From NCBI GenBank assembly GCA_023512435.1, contig JAILZP010000019.1:1-59437 (forward strand): 59,437 nt of DNA, written 5' to 3'. Both the position numbers and the translations under genes were made by a program. The notes under the pieces are model-generated. The model was not told where the DNA came from. It saw nothing but the letters and a program-made list of their open reading frames with translations, and did not search any database. This DNA is from Peptococcaceae bacterium. Lineage in GTDB: Bacteria; Bacillota; Desulfotomaculia; Desulfotomaculales; Desulfocucumaceae. This document shows positions 49,448-57,633 of this stretch, piece by piece. The first letter of the stretch is position 1. Each line of letters starts with the position of its first letter.

Positions 49448-50018
49448 ATGGCCTCGCAAGCCTCAGGACGGTCCGTTTCCCGTTCAGGCTGACCACCTTC
49501 ACCTCCCGGCGGGTTACCAGGGCGCAGGTGGCCCCTGATTCCCCCTTGGGCAGGGAAGGGCTGCCGGGGTTCAGAAGGATTACGTTTTCCACCCGCTCCA
49601 GGAACGGCCGGTGGGTATGCCCGAAAATGAAAATGTCCGCCTTGTACCGGCGGGCAAGGTTTATCATTTCCTCCCGGCCGAGGTTCTCACCGTGGCAGGC
49701 CAGGATCCTCCCGGGACCCACCTGGGCGAACAGGTACGGGCTCTGGACCGGCCAGTCCAAAACCAGTTGATCAACGTCGGAGTCGCAGTTGCCCCGGGCG
49801 AAAAGGATGGGCTTGGCGAACCCGTTAAGCATTTCCGCCAGGCGCCCGGGGTCGTAACCTGAAACAACGGGGTTCCGGGGGCCGTGGTAAAGTATGTCGC
49901 CGGCGTGAACAACCATGTCCGCTTCCATGAGAGCACCCCCGGCCATGGCGGCCCAGCAGGCGGCGTCCCCGTGGGTGTCGCTGACCACCGCCACTCTGTC
50001 GGGTATGGTTTTTTCCAT
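49446..50018 (-). CDS. YfcE/MJ0936-type metallophosphodiesterase
   Basis: This 190-residue phosphoesterase has the metal ligands of the family in order: SDTHGD near residue 14, HAGDILYHG, RGNCDSD, CHGENLG and FGHTHRPFLE. Such proteins hydrolyse phosphodiesters in vitro; the cellular substrate is unknown. ATG 50018 is preferred, since GGGGTG lies 5 nt before it. The methyltransferase gene ends 24 nt upstream, so the two form one transcript. Confidence 0.88.
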   Translation of the reverse strand: MEKTIPDRVAVVSDTHGDAACWAAMAGGALMEADMVVHAGDILYHGPRNPVVSGYDPGRLAEMLNGFAKPILFARGNCDSDVDQLVLDWPVQSPYLFAQVGPGRILACHGENLGREEMINLARRYKADIFIFGHTHRPFLERVENVILLNPGSPSLPKGESGATCALVTRREVKVVSLNGKRTVLRLARP

Positions 50019-50042
50019 GTCTTCACCCCACAATGCCGATGT

Positions 50043-50678
50043 CTATATTCTCCGGCACAGGTCCGGGCCCCGGCCTGCGGCCGCCCCGGGCCCGGCAATC
50101 CTGATCGCCTGGCCGGATTTCAAAGAACCTTTGGCCGCCCTATCCCGGGCAAAAAAGTAGATGTAAAAATTGGGATGGATGCTCCTGCCCTCTCTCAGGG
50201 CAAACCCGAACCCGGCGAACTTTTCGGTCAGGTTTACGGCGGCGTACCTTTCATATTTATCCTTTTCAATCAGCCTGATCAACCTGCCCGTTAGTCCGTA
50301 CAGCACGCGGGAATAGTCGATAATGACCACTTCCCCGGCGACCCGGCAGCACTCCCGGATTACCTCGTCGGACAGTGTTTCGTGTAAAAACATGATCATG
50401 AAGGCGGTATCGAACCGGCCGTCGGGAAATTCCGTCCGGGCGGCGTCCATCCGGTAAAATTCAAGGTGTGGGTAATTCTTTCGGGCGGTGTCAATCTTTT
50501 TTTGGTCGGTGTCAATACCCACCACTTCGCCGGCGATGGAGGCCAGGTGAACGGTGTGGATTCCGGTGCCGCATCCCAGGTCGATAACCCTGTCCCTTCG
50601 GGGATGCCCGGCTATTTCCCGCCTTATTTTTTTTACGATTCCAAGCCTGTTGTAAAAAGCCGCCGGTAGCATGTTCAT
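50043..50678 (-). CDS. Class I SAM-dependent methyltransferase
   Basis: This 211-residue enzyme has motif I VIDLGCGTGIHTVHLA, the acidic end of strand 2 VVGIDTD, and a motif III-like segment RVAGEVVIIDYSRV. The fold is that of UbiE/COQ5-like small-molecule methyltransferases. The substrate is not evident. A Gly/Arg-rich tail (IAGPGAAAGRGPDLCRRI) is unusual and may be read-through into the gap. Confidence 0.85.
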   Translation of the reverse strand: MNMLPAAFYNRLGIVKKIRREIAGHPRRDRVIDLGCGTGIHTVHLASIAGEVVGIDTDQKKIDTARKNYPHLEFYRMDAARTEFPDGRFDTAFMIMFLHETLSDEVIRECCRVAGEVVIIDYSRVLYGLTGRLIRLIEKDKYERYAAVNLTEKFAGFGFALREGRSIHPNFYIYFFARDRAAKGSLKSGQAIRIAGPGAAAGRGPDLCRRI

Positions 50679-50752
50679 TTATTGTACCCCATTCGTCTTG
50701 AATTTCCTCCACCACCCGGATTGAACCTATCTTTTGGGGAAGTGAAGATAAA

Positions 50753-51142
50753 ATGAAAGATGCCGTGGCCATACTGATCGAATGGGAAGGAAGGTACCTG
50801 TTCGTGCAGAGGCCTCCAGGAGACCTGTTTGAAGGATACTGGAGCCCCCCGACCGGAAAGGTGGAGCCCGGGGAGAGCCAGCGCCAGGCGGTGGCGCGGG
50901 AGGCCATGGAGGAACTGGGCCTGCCCGTGATACCGGAAAAAAAAGTCTGGGAGAGCGTCACCACCCACAGAAACTTTGTCCTGCACTGGTGGACGGCAAA
51001 GCCCCTTTCACGTGAAATAAGGATTAATGAAAACGAGGTCAGCGGCTACGCCTGGATTTATCCCTCGGAAATCAGATCCCTGGGCAAGGTCTTCGACAGC
51101 CACGCGCACTTCTTTGAAAACCTGAAAAAGTATCTGCCTTGA
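50753..51142 (+). CDS. NUDIX hydrolase
   Basis: This 129-residue protein has a complete Nudix box, GKVEPGESQRQAVAREAMEELGL (G-x5-E-x7-REAxEELG), and the WxPPTGK segment before it. It hydrolyses a nucleoside diphosphate derivative; the substrate is not evident. The gene is divergent from the methyltransferase. Confidence 0.93.
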   Translation: MKDAVAILIEWEGRYLFVQRPPGDLFEGYWSPPTGKVEPGESQRQAVAREAMEELGLPVIPEKKVWESVTTHRNFVLHWWTAKPLSREIRINENEVSGYAWIYPSEIRSLGKVFDSHAHFFENLKKYLP

Positions 51143-51171
51143 AACTACCTCATTCTGAAGGCCTTATTCTG

Positions 51172-51203
51172 TCGGAATCCAGAATTCAGAATCCAGAATG
51201 AGA
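51172..51203. repeat. Degenerate AGAATCC/AGAATTC tandem repeats
   Basis: GGAATCC, AGAATTC, AGAATCC and AGAATGA follow each other in the gap after the NUDIX gene. The unit is the reverse complement type of the TTCTGAG repeats at the left edge of the window. Confidence 0.6.
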
Positions 51204-51237
51204 AAAGCCCGGAACCGGGGTGAGCGGTTAACCATGT

Positions 51238-52464
51238 CTAGAGCTTGTTGACGATCCGGTCCACCGCCCGCAAGGTGTTTTCCCTGCTGCCGAAGGCGGT
51301 AAGCCTCAGGTAGCCCTCACCGCTGGCCCCGAAGCCCGCACCCGGAGTCCCGATAACGTGGGCCTCTTTCATCATCCTGTCGAAGAATTCCCAGGACCCC
51401 GTGTTGCCCGGGGTTTTCAGCCAGATATAGGGTGCGTTTACCCCGCCAAAAACCTTGTAGCCGGCCTTCTCCAGCCCTTCCCGGATTATCCTGGCATTCT
51501 CCATGTAATAATCAATCAGTTCCCTGACCTGCTTCCTGCCCTCCTCGGAGTACACCGCCGCCGCGGCGGCCTGGACCGGGTAGGAAACCCCGTTGAATTT
51601 GGTGGTCTGCCTTCTCAGCCAGAGGTCGTTCAGCGGGTGGGCCTTTCCGGACGAGTCGTAGGCTTTGACTTCCCTGGGCACCACCGTGTAGGCGCACCTG
51701 GTCCCGGTAAAGCCCGCGGTCTTTGAAAAGCTCCTGAACTCCACGGCCACTTCCCGGGCTCCCTCCACCTCGTATATGCTGTGCGGGATATTCTCTTCAC
51801 GGATGTATGACTCGTAGGCTGCGTCGAAAAGTATTACCGCCCTGTTCTCCCTGGCATAATCCACCCATTTTTTCAGATCTTCCCCGGAAAGCGTCATTCC
51901 GGTGGGGTTGTTCGGAAAGCACAGGTATATCAGGTCAACCCTGGTCCCCGGCAGATCCGGCTTCATCCCGTTCTCCTCGGTGCAGGGCAGGTACACGATC
52001 CTTTCAAACCGGCCCCCGGCAAATTCCCCGGAACGGCCCGCCATGACGTTGCTGTCCACGTAAACCGGGTATACCGGGTCGGTAACCGCCACGATGTTGT
52101 CCAGCCCGAAGATCTCCTGGAAGTTGGCCGTGTCGCACTTTGATCCGTCGCTGATAAAAACTTCGTCGGAGGACAGTTCCACCCCCCTGGGGCGGAAATC
52201 GTGGTCGATAATCTTTTCAATCAGAAAGTCATAACCCTGCTCGGGGCCGTAACCGCGAAAAGTCTCCTCCCGGCCCATCTCCCCGGCGGCCTTCTGCATG
52301 GCCTCAACCGCCGCGGGAGGCAGCGGCCTGGTCACATCCCCTATCCCCAGCCTGATGATGTCGGCGTCCGGGTTGTTTTTCTTAAATTCGTTCACCCTCC
52401 GGGCTATTTCGGAAAAAAGATAACTTCCCCGCAGCCTCAGGTAGTTTTCATTGACAAGCGCCAC
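51238..52464 (-). CDS. dapL: LL-diaminopimelate aminotransferase
   Basis: This 408-residue PLP enzyme converts tetrahydrodipicolinate and glutamate directly to LL-diaminopimelate for lysine and peptidoglycan. It has the DapL start [38 protein letters not shown], the PNNPTG segment and the PLP lysine in [15 protein letters not shown]. The GTG at 52464 follows GGAGAGGG by 6 nt and overlaps the stop of the upstream gene by one base (TAGTG). Confidence 0.96.
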   Translation of the reverse strand: MALVNENYLRLRGSYLFSEIARRVNEFKKNNPDADIIRLGIGDVTRPLPPAAVEAMQKAAGEMGREETFRGYGPEQGYDFLIEKIIDHDFRPRGVELSSDEVFISDGSKCDTANFQEIFGLDNIVAVTDPVYPVYVDSNVMAGRSGEFAGGRFERIVYLPCTEENGMKPDLPGTRVDLIYLCFPNNPTGMTLSGEDLKKWVDYARENRAVILFDAAYESYIREENIPHSIYEVEGAREVAVEFRSFSKTAGFTGTRCAYTVVPREVKAYDSSGKAHPLNDLWLRRQTTKFNGVSYPVQAAAAAVYSEEGRKQVRELIDYYMENARIIREGLEKAGYKVFGGVNAPYIWLKTPGNTGSWEFFDRMMKEAHVIGTPGAGFGASGEGYLRLTAFGSRENTLRAVDRIVNKL

Positions 52465-53504
52465 TAATTTCCCTCTCCTTCCGGACACGGTAATATTTTG
52501 ACCAGCCTGGGGGCGGCCGTTATTCCGGGTATCCGCCCCCGCTTGGCAACAGGCTTCCCGCAGACCTCCTTGATATCCATGGTCATGTCTATGGCCGGCG
52601 CCCCGGAAATGTAGCTCCCCACCCCGAAGGCGTCCGCCCCGGCGGCGGCCAGGTCCGGGATGCGTTCCGGCGTTACTCCGCCGCTTACCAGGATCTTGAC
52701 GTGGCTGTGCCCCGCCTGGTCAAGCCTGGCCCTTAACTCCCTGACCAGCCCCGGCGTTACCCCTCCGCGCTCACTGGCGGTATCCAGGCGGACGGAGGAC
52801 AGGTCCCTGCCCAGCGCCGCGGCCACCCGCAGCGACTCCTCGGCCTCGTCCTTGAAGGTATCCACCAGCACCACCACCGGGGTTCCCTCCGGCATCAGGC
52901 GCTTGTAGGCCCTGGCCACCTCCACGGTATCCCCCACGATCAGGAACACGGCATGGGGAACAGTGCCTGTCGGTTCCAGCCCGGCCAGTTTCGCCCCCAG
53001 AATGCAGCTGCACCCGTCTGCCCCCCCGATCAAGGCGGACCTCTCCATTACCGGCGCCACCGCCGGGTGAACGTGCCTGGCCCCGAAGCAGATTACCCTC
53101 TTGTCGCCGGCCGCCTCCTTCACCGTCCTGGCCGCGGTTGCCCAGCCGCTGGAACTGGCCAGAACGCCCAGGAGGGCGGTTTCGTATATGCTGAAGCTGT
53201 CGTAAGGCCCGGATATGCGCAAGACCACTTCCCTGGCCGCGAAGGGCCGCCCCTCCGGCAGGCCCCACACCTCCACCCCGGTCCCGGCCAGCATGTTTTT
53301 CACCTCGGCGGTCCCGGCCATGATGCCGGGCCGCCCGGCGAAAACCTCGGCCACCACCGGCGTGTCCGCCATTCCCAGGCCCCTCAGTATCTCCCTGGTC
53401 TTAATAAAATAAATATCGGTTGTCCAGCCTTCCCGTATCTCCCTGCCGTCAGCCGAAAAAAGCCTTTTATCCGCCGATACCCGGAGCTGTTCAACCTCTT
53501 TCAA
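52464..53504 (-). CDS. Nicotinate phosphoribosyltransferase
   Basis: This 346-residue salvage enzyme makes nicotinate mononucleotide. It shows [53 protein letters not shown] (active-site region), a VLVDTFKDE segment and [28 protein letters not shown] (phosphate-binding). A frame extends to 53618 but its first 38 codons are repeat-rich gap sequence; TTG 53504 ([17 protein letters not shown]) is chosen by similarity, though a GTG at about 53531 with GGAAGCGG upstream is possible. Confidence 0.9.
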   Translation of the reverse strand: MKEVEQLRVSADKRLFSADGREIREGWTTDIYFIKTREILRGLGMADTPVVAEVFAGRPGIMAGTAEVKNMLAGTGVEVWGLPEGRPFAAREVVLRISGPYDSFSIYETALLGVLASSSGWATAARTVKEAAGDKRVICFGARHVHPAVAPVMERSALIGGADGCSCILGAKLAGLEPTGTVPHAVFLIVGDTVEVARAYKRLMPEGTPVVVLVDTFKDEAEESLRVAAALGRDLSSVRLDTASERGGVTPGLVRELRARLDQAGHSHVKILVSGGVTPERIPDLAAAGADAFGVGSYISGAPAIDMTMDIKEVCGKPVAKRGRIPGITAAPRLVKILPCPEGEGN

Positions 53505-53559
53505 ATTCTGAATGGTCCTACCGTCAGGCACCCGCTTCCACCCCGCTTGCCTTCTGGCT

Positions 53560-53643
53560 GCTAGCTCCTGGCACCTAGCCTGCTGGCTGCTAGCCGCCAG
53601 TCGCTCCCTAATCCCCAATTCCTAATTCCCGATTCCCAATTCC
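53560..53643. repeat. Two degenerate tandem-repeat types in one gap
   Basis: CTGGCTGCTAG-type units (CTGGCTGCTAGC, CTGGCACCTAGC, CTGGCTGCTAGC, with intervening CTGC) at about 53560-53600 are followed by CCCTAATCCCC, AATTCCTAATTCCC, GATTCCCAATTCC at 53606-53643. The second type is the family seen at the left edge and at 36.7 kb. Confidence 0.7.
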
Positions 53644-53646
53644 TTT

Positions 53647-54114
53647 TTAAGCCATGCCCTTAATCAAATTGGCCATCTCGATAGCCGTCACGGCGGCGTC
53701 CCATCCCTTGTTGCCGGCCTTGGTGCCCGCTCTCTCGATGGCCTGCTCGATGGTATCGGCCGTGACCACTCCAAAGATGGCCGGAACTCCGGAATCCAGC
53801 CCGACTTTGGCCACTCCCTTGGCAACCTCCGCCGCCACGTACTCAAAGTGCGGCGTAGCCCCCCTGATAACCGCGCCAAGGCAGATCACCGCGTCGTAGC
53901 GCTGCAGGGCGGCCATCCGGCGGGCCGCCAGGGGAATTTCAAAGGCCCCGGGCACCCAGGCAATCTCCACGTCCTGTTCTTCAACGCCATGGCGCTTCAG
54001 GGCATCCAGCGCCCCCGTCAGCAGCTTGTTGGTAATGAATTCGTTAAAGCGTCCCACCACCAGTCCGAAGCGAAGTCCCTGCCCCACCAGGTGGCCTTCA
54101 AAAACTTTCGCCAT
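53647..54114 (-). CDS. ribH: 6,7-dimethyl-8-ribityllumazine synthase
   Basis: This 155-residue enzyme condenses the ribBA and ribD products into lumazine. Signatures are [44 protein letters not shown] with the catalytic His, and [27 protein letters not shown] 54114 is favoured over 54123, as GGAGGAG lies about 9 nt upstream. It is the last gene of the rib operon. Confidence 0.96.
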   Translation of the reverse strand: MAKVFEGHLVGQGLRFGLVVGRFNEFITNKLLTGALDALKRHGVEEQDVEIAWVPGAFEIPLAARRMAALQRYDAVICLGAVIRGATPHFEYVAAEVAKGVAKVGLDSGVPAIFGVVTADTIEQAIERAGTKAGNKGWDAAVTAIEMANLIKGMA

Positions 54115-54129
54115 TGCCTGCATCTCCTC

Positions 54130-55341
54130 CTATCTTTCTCCTATGTTCAACAGGTGCCCCAGCTTGCGCTTCTTGGTGGTCAGGTAAAACCGGTTGTTTT
54201 TCCCCGGGCGTATTTCAACCGGCACCCTGTCCACAACCTTCAGCCCGTGCCCCTCCAGCCCGGCAATCTTCCGGGGGTTATTGGTGATCAGGCGGATTTT
54301 TGAAAGCCCCAGGTCCACCAGGATCTGGGCGCCTATTCCGTAGTCCCGCAGGTCGGCCGGGAAACCAAGCGCCTCGTTGGCCTCCACGGTATCCTTGCCC
54401 ATGTCCTGCAGCTTGTAGGCCCTGATCTTGTTCAGAAGGCCGATGCCCCTTCCCTCCTGGCGCATGTAAAGGAGCACCCCCGTCCCCTCCCGGTCGATCA
54501 TCTGCATGGCCGCCGCCAGCTGGTCGCCGCAGTCGCAGCGCTCGGACCCGAACACGTCTCCGGTCAGGCACTCCGAGTGCACCCTGACCAGGGGGGCCTC
54601 CACCTTGTTCAGGTCTCCCCGCACCAGGGCAATGTGGCCCTTGCCGTCCAGCAGGCTTTCATAGGCCACGGCGGTAAACTCACCGTATTTTGTGGGCAGC
54701 CTGGCCGAATCCACCCTCCTGACCAGCTTTTCTGTCCTGCGGCGGTACTGGATCAGATCCGCGATGGTGGCGATCTTGAGCTTGTGCCTGCGGCAGAATT
54801 CCATGAGTTCCGGCACCCTGGCCATGGTGCCGTCATCCTTCATAATCTCGCAGATTACTCCCGCCGGGTACATCCCGGCCAGCTTGGCCAGGTCCACGGC
54901 GGCCTCCGTATGGCCTGCCCGGCGCAGCACGCCCCCCTCCTTGGCCCGCAGGGGAAAAATGTGTCCCGGGCGGCGGAGGTCTTCGGGCCTGGTGGCCGGG
55001 TCCAGGACGGCCTTTACGGTGGCGGCCCTTTCATGGGCGGATATGCCGGTGGTGGTATCCTTATGGTCCACCGAAATGGTAAAGGCGGTCCCGTGAGGGT
55101 CGGTGTTGTTGGTAACCATGGCCGGCAGGTCAAGCTGGTCCAGCCTCTCGCCGGTGATGGGCAGGCAGACCAGGCCCCGGCCGTGGGTAACCATGAAGTT
55201 TATGGCTTCCGGGGTGACCTTTTCGGCGGCCATGATCAGGTCCCCCTCGTTCTCCCTGTCCTCGTCGTCCACCATCACCACCATTTTCCCCAGGCGGATG
55301 TCTTCCAGGACTTCCTCAATGGTATTGAAACTGAATTTCAT
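54130..55341 (-). CDS. ribBA: Bifunctional 3,4-DHBP synthase / GTP cyclohydrolase II
   Basis: This 403-residue fusion has the DHBP synthase domain (1-200: [73 protein letters not shown]) and the GTP cyclohydrolase II domain (205-403: [21 protein letters not shown] with the zinc cysteines, RQEGRGIGL). It feeds both branches of riboflavin synthesis. Start ATG 55341 is chosen over the GTG 9 nt earlier. Confidence 0.97.
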   Translation of the reverse strand: MKFSFNTIEEVLEDIRLGKMVVMVDDEDRENEGDLIMAAEKVTPEAINFMVTHGRGLVCLPITGERLDQLDLPAMVTNNTDPHGTAFTISVDHKDTTTGISAHERAATVKAVLDPATRPEDLRRPGHIFPLRAKEGGVLRRAGHTEAAVDLAKLAGMYPAGVICEIMKDDGTMARVPELMEFCRRHKLKIATIADLIQYRRRTEKLVRRVDSARLPTKYGEFTAVAYESLLDGKGHIALVRGDLNKVEAPLVRVHSECLTGDVFGSERCDCGDQLAAAMQMIDREGTGVLLYMRQEGRGIGLLNKIRAYKLQDMGKDTVEANEALGFPADLRDYGIGAQILVDLGLSKIRLITNNPRKIAGLEGHGLKVVDRVPVEIRPGKNNRFYLTTKKRKLGHLLNIGER

Positions 55342-55401
55342 CTTCCCCACCCTCTCTCAAGCCGTCAGGTTTATTTTTCGAATGTTGGTTTCCGGCGGTT
55401 T

Positions 55402-56064
55402 CTAATCAAGGAAGCCTTTTTCCAGCAACAGTTCCATGGTTATACCCGGCCCTGTTTTCTCCCGCTCTCCCGGCTCCCTGGCGGCAAGCAGCCGTTCAAT
55501 GTATTTGCCCACCAGGTCCCCTTCCAGGTTCACCGTGTCGCCTGTTTTTTTAAAACCCAGGGTGGTCATGCGGGCCGTGTGGGGAATCAGAGACACCTGA
55601 AATGAGTCGCCGCTGAAATCCACCACTGTCAGGCTTGTTCCGTCAACGGCCACCGATCCCTTTTTGATTATATAGCGCATCACCGCGGGCGGCGCCTTTA
55701 TGGTCATCAAAGTTGCGATGTCGTGCTTTTCCAGCCTGATGACGGTGCCCACGCCGTCGATGTGGCCGGTGACCAGGTGTCCCCCCAACCGGTCTCCCAG
55801 CCTCAGGGCCCGCTCCAGGTTGACCCTGTCTCCGGGCTTAAGCCCGGAAAGATTTGTTTTGGCCAGGGTTTCAGCCATCACGTCGGCTTCAAAATAAGTC
55901 CGCTGACAGTTCACCGCCGTCAGGCACACGCCGTTGACGGCTATGCTGTCCCCCGTCTTAATGTCTTCCAGTATTTTTCCGGCTTCAATGATCAGGCGGG
56001 CCGAATCCGGCCCCCGGACCGTTCCCCGGATTTCCCCCAGTTCCTCCACCAGGCCGGTAAACAT
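55402..56064 (-). CDS. ribE: Riboflavin synthase, alpha chain
   Basis: This 220-residue enzyme dismutates two lumazines to riboflavin. It has two lumazine-binding repeats, each beginning with the family pattern: MFTGLVEELGEI ... GDSIAVNGVCLTAV and HLVTGHIDGVGTVI ... GSVAVDGTSLTVVD. It lies 3 nt after ribD in one operon. Confidence 0.96.
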   Translation of the reverse strand: MFTGLVEELGEIRGTVRGPDSARLIIEAGKILEDIKTGDSIAVNGVCLTAVNCQRTYFEADVMAETLAKTNLSGLKPGDRVNLERALRLGDRLGGHLVTGHIDGVGTVIRLEKHDIATLMTIKAPPAVMRYIIKKGSVAVDGTSLTVVDFSGDSFQVSLIPHTARMTTLGFKKTGDTVNLEGDLVGKYIERLLAAREPGEREKTGPGITMELLLEKGFLD

Positions 56065-56067
56065 AGT

Positions 56068-57177
56068 CTAACCTCGCTGTTTAGAAATGTATCCTTCGAT
56101 AAATATATCATTTCCCATCCTGGATGAGCTGACCCGTTCAAGGCAGACGGCCTCCGAGAGCCTTTCCGCGCCCCGCCCCTCCACCGGCCCCGGGGCTTCC
56201 CGGCCGCCGATCAGCTTCGGGGCGATAAACCAGGCCACCTTGTCCACCACTCCGGAAGCCAAAGCCGAGGCATGGACCTGCCCGCCGCCCTCCACCAGGA
56301 CGCTGGTTATTTCCCTGCCGGCCAGGGCCCGCATCAAGGCCCCCATGTCCACCCGGCTCCCTTCAGCCTCGGCCGGCACCGAAAGCACCTGGGCCCCGGC
56401 CTCGATCAAACGCGACACCCTCTCCCGGGGCGCCCTTTCGGTAACCACTATTATGGCGGGCGCCGCTGAATCCCTGTTGATCACCCTGGATCCCGGCGGA
56501 GTCCTGGCCATACTGTCCAGCACCAGCCGGACGGGGTCCCGGCCCCCTCCGGGAAGCCGGGTGGTCAGCGAGGGATCGTCGGCCAGCACCGTGTTTACCC
56601 CCACCATGACGGCGTCGTACCTGTCCCGGAGCCTGTGGCCGTGCTCCCGGGCCTCGGGCCCGGTGATCCACTTCGAGTCCCCCGCACGGGTGGCGATTTT
56701 GCCGTCCAGGCTCATGGCCGCCTTCATCACCACAAAAGGCAGCCCGGTGGTGATATACTTTATAAACACCTCATTTAGCCTTCCGGCTTCCTCTTCCAGG
56801 ACCCCGCAATCCACCTCCAGGCCGGCGTCCCTCAACCTGGCCAGCCCTCTCCCGGCCACCAGGGGGTTGGGATCGGCCATGGCCGCCACCACCCTTTTCA
56901 CCCCGGCGTCAATCACGGCCTCGGTGCAGGGGCCGGTCCTGCCGTAATGGCAGCACGGCTCCAGCGTGACGTAGAGGGTGGATCCCCTGGCCCTCTCCCC
57001 GGCATCCCGAAGCGCCTCCACCTCGGCGTGGGGGGCGCCGGCCCTGGCGTGGAAACCCCTGCCCACAACCTCGCCGTCCCGGACCACCACCGCCCCCACC
57101 ATGGGGTTGGGGCTGGTCCGGCCCATTGCCGCAGCCGCAAGTTCCAGCGCCATTTTCATGTAGTCGGTGTCTTTCAA
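56068..57177 (-). CDS. ribD: Bifunctional riboflavin deaminase / reductase
   Basis: This 369-residue fusion has an N-terminal cytidine-deaminase-like domain (zinc ligands in GAPHAEVEAL and EPCCHYGRTGPCTEAV) and a C-terminal reductase domain (MKAAMSLDGKIATRAGDSKWITGPEAREHGHRLRDRYDAVMVGVNTVLADDPSLTTR). Start is TTG 57177 with a weak GGTGGTG. It is the first gene after the FMN riboswitch, so expression falls when FMN is plentiful. Confidence 0.97.
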   Translation of the reverse strand: MKDTDYMKMALELAAAAMGRTSPNPMVGAVVVRDGEVVGRGFHARAGAPHAEVEALRDAGERARGSTLYVTLEPCCHYGRTGPCTEAVIDAGVKRVVAAMADPNPLVAGRGLARLRDAGLEVDCGVLEEEAGRLNEVFIKYITTGLPFVVMKAAMSLDGKIATRAGDSKWITGPEAREHGHRLRDRYDAVMVGVNTVLADDPSLTTRLPGGGRDPVRLVLDSMARTPPGSRVINRDSAAPAIIVVTERAPRERVSRLIEAGAQVLSVPAEAEGSRVDMGALMRALAGREITSVLVEGGGQVHASALASGVVDKVAWFIAPKLIGGREAPGPVEGRGAERLSEAVCLERVSSSRMGNDIFIEGYISKQRG

Positions 57178-57201
57178 AGTGCACCACCCGTTTTAGTCTC
57201 C

Positions 57202-57236
57202 AAAAATAAGAAAACCCCGTAACAGTTCCCCGGGGA
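57202..57236 (-). terminator. Riboswitch-associated terminator
   Basis: On the minus strand CCCCG ... CGGGG is followed by TTTTCTTATTTTT, between the FMN aptamer and ribD. It is the expected off-switch when FMN is bound. Confidence 0.6.
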
Positions 57237-57287
57237 ATGGCACGACGACCTAAACCGCGACCCAGCGGCGCGGACAATCCGTTCAAA

Positions 57288-57441
57288 CCTTCTCCCATCC
57301 AGACTTTAAGAGCCACGACCTAAAACGGGCTCTGCAACTGTCGGCCCCGGCCTCTCACCGGGTCAACCCTTGCGGGCTCGCGGGCTCGGCCCGGAACACC
57401 GGGCCATACCGCCGGTAGGGAATTACACCCATCCCCGAAGG
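57288..57441 (-). ncRNA. FMN riboswitch (RFN element)
   Basis: The minus strand shows the conserved blocks in order: GGATGGGTG-AATTCCC, ACCGGCGGTA, GAGCCCGCGAGC, GGTGAGAGGCCGGGGCCGACAGT, and GTCTGGATGGGAGAAGG closing the first helix with CCTTC at the other end. Variable loops are GC-rich. It controls ribD-ribE-ribBA-ribH. Confidence 0.96.
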
Positions 57442-57470
57442 CATTTTTTTATTTGTATAGGCTGATTAAC

Positions 57471-57499
57471 ATTATAGGCCGATTATCCGGGAGTGTCAA
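57471..57499 (-). promoter_or_regulatory. Sigma-A promoter of the rib operon
   Basis: On the minus strand TTGACA (57499-57494) and TATAAT (57476-57471), both perfect consensus, are separated by 17 nt. Transcription would start about 20 nt before the riboswitch. Confidence 0.9.
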
Positions 57500-57566
57500 A
57501 CATAAGTTTTTACTGCATAAATTTCACCCTTTTGAACACAAGAATGACACTTTTGCATCTAAGCAT

Positions 57567-57594
57567 TTACTTAATAATCAATTGGCAATATAAT
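57567..57594 (+). promoter_or_regulatory. Candidate promoter of the acyl-CoA synthetase gene
   Basis: TTACTT (57567-57572) and TATAAT (57589-57594) with a 16-nt spacer, about 40 nt before the start codon. AGTGTCA and TGACACT arms at about 57493 and 57545 flank the divergent promoter region. Confidence 0.45.
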
Positions 57595-57633
57595 TATATT
57601 TTAGAAAATTCATAATTTGTTCAGGGGAGGATG

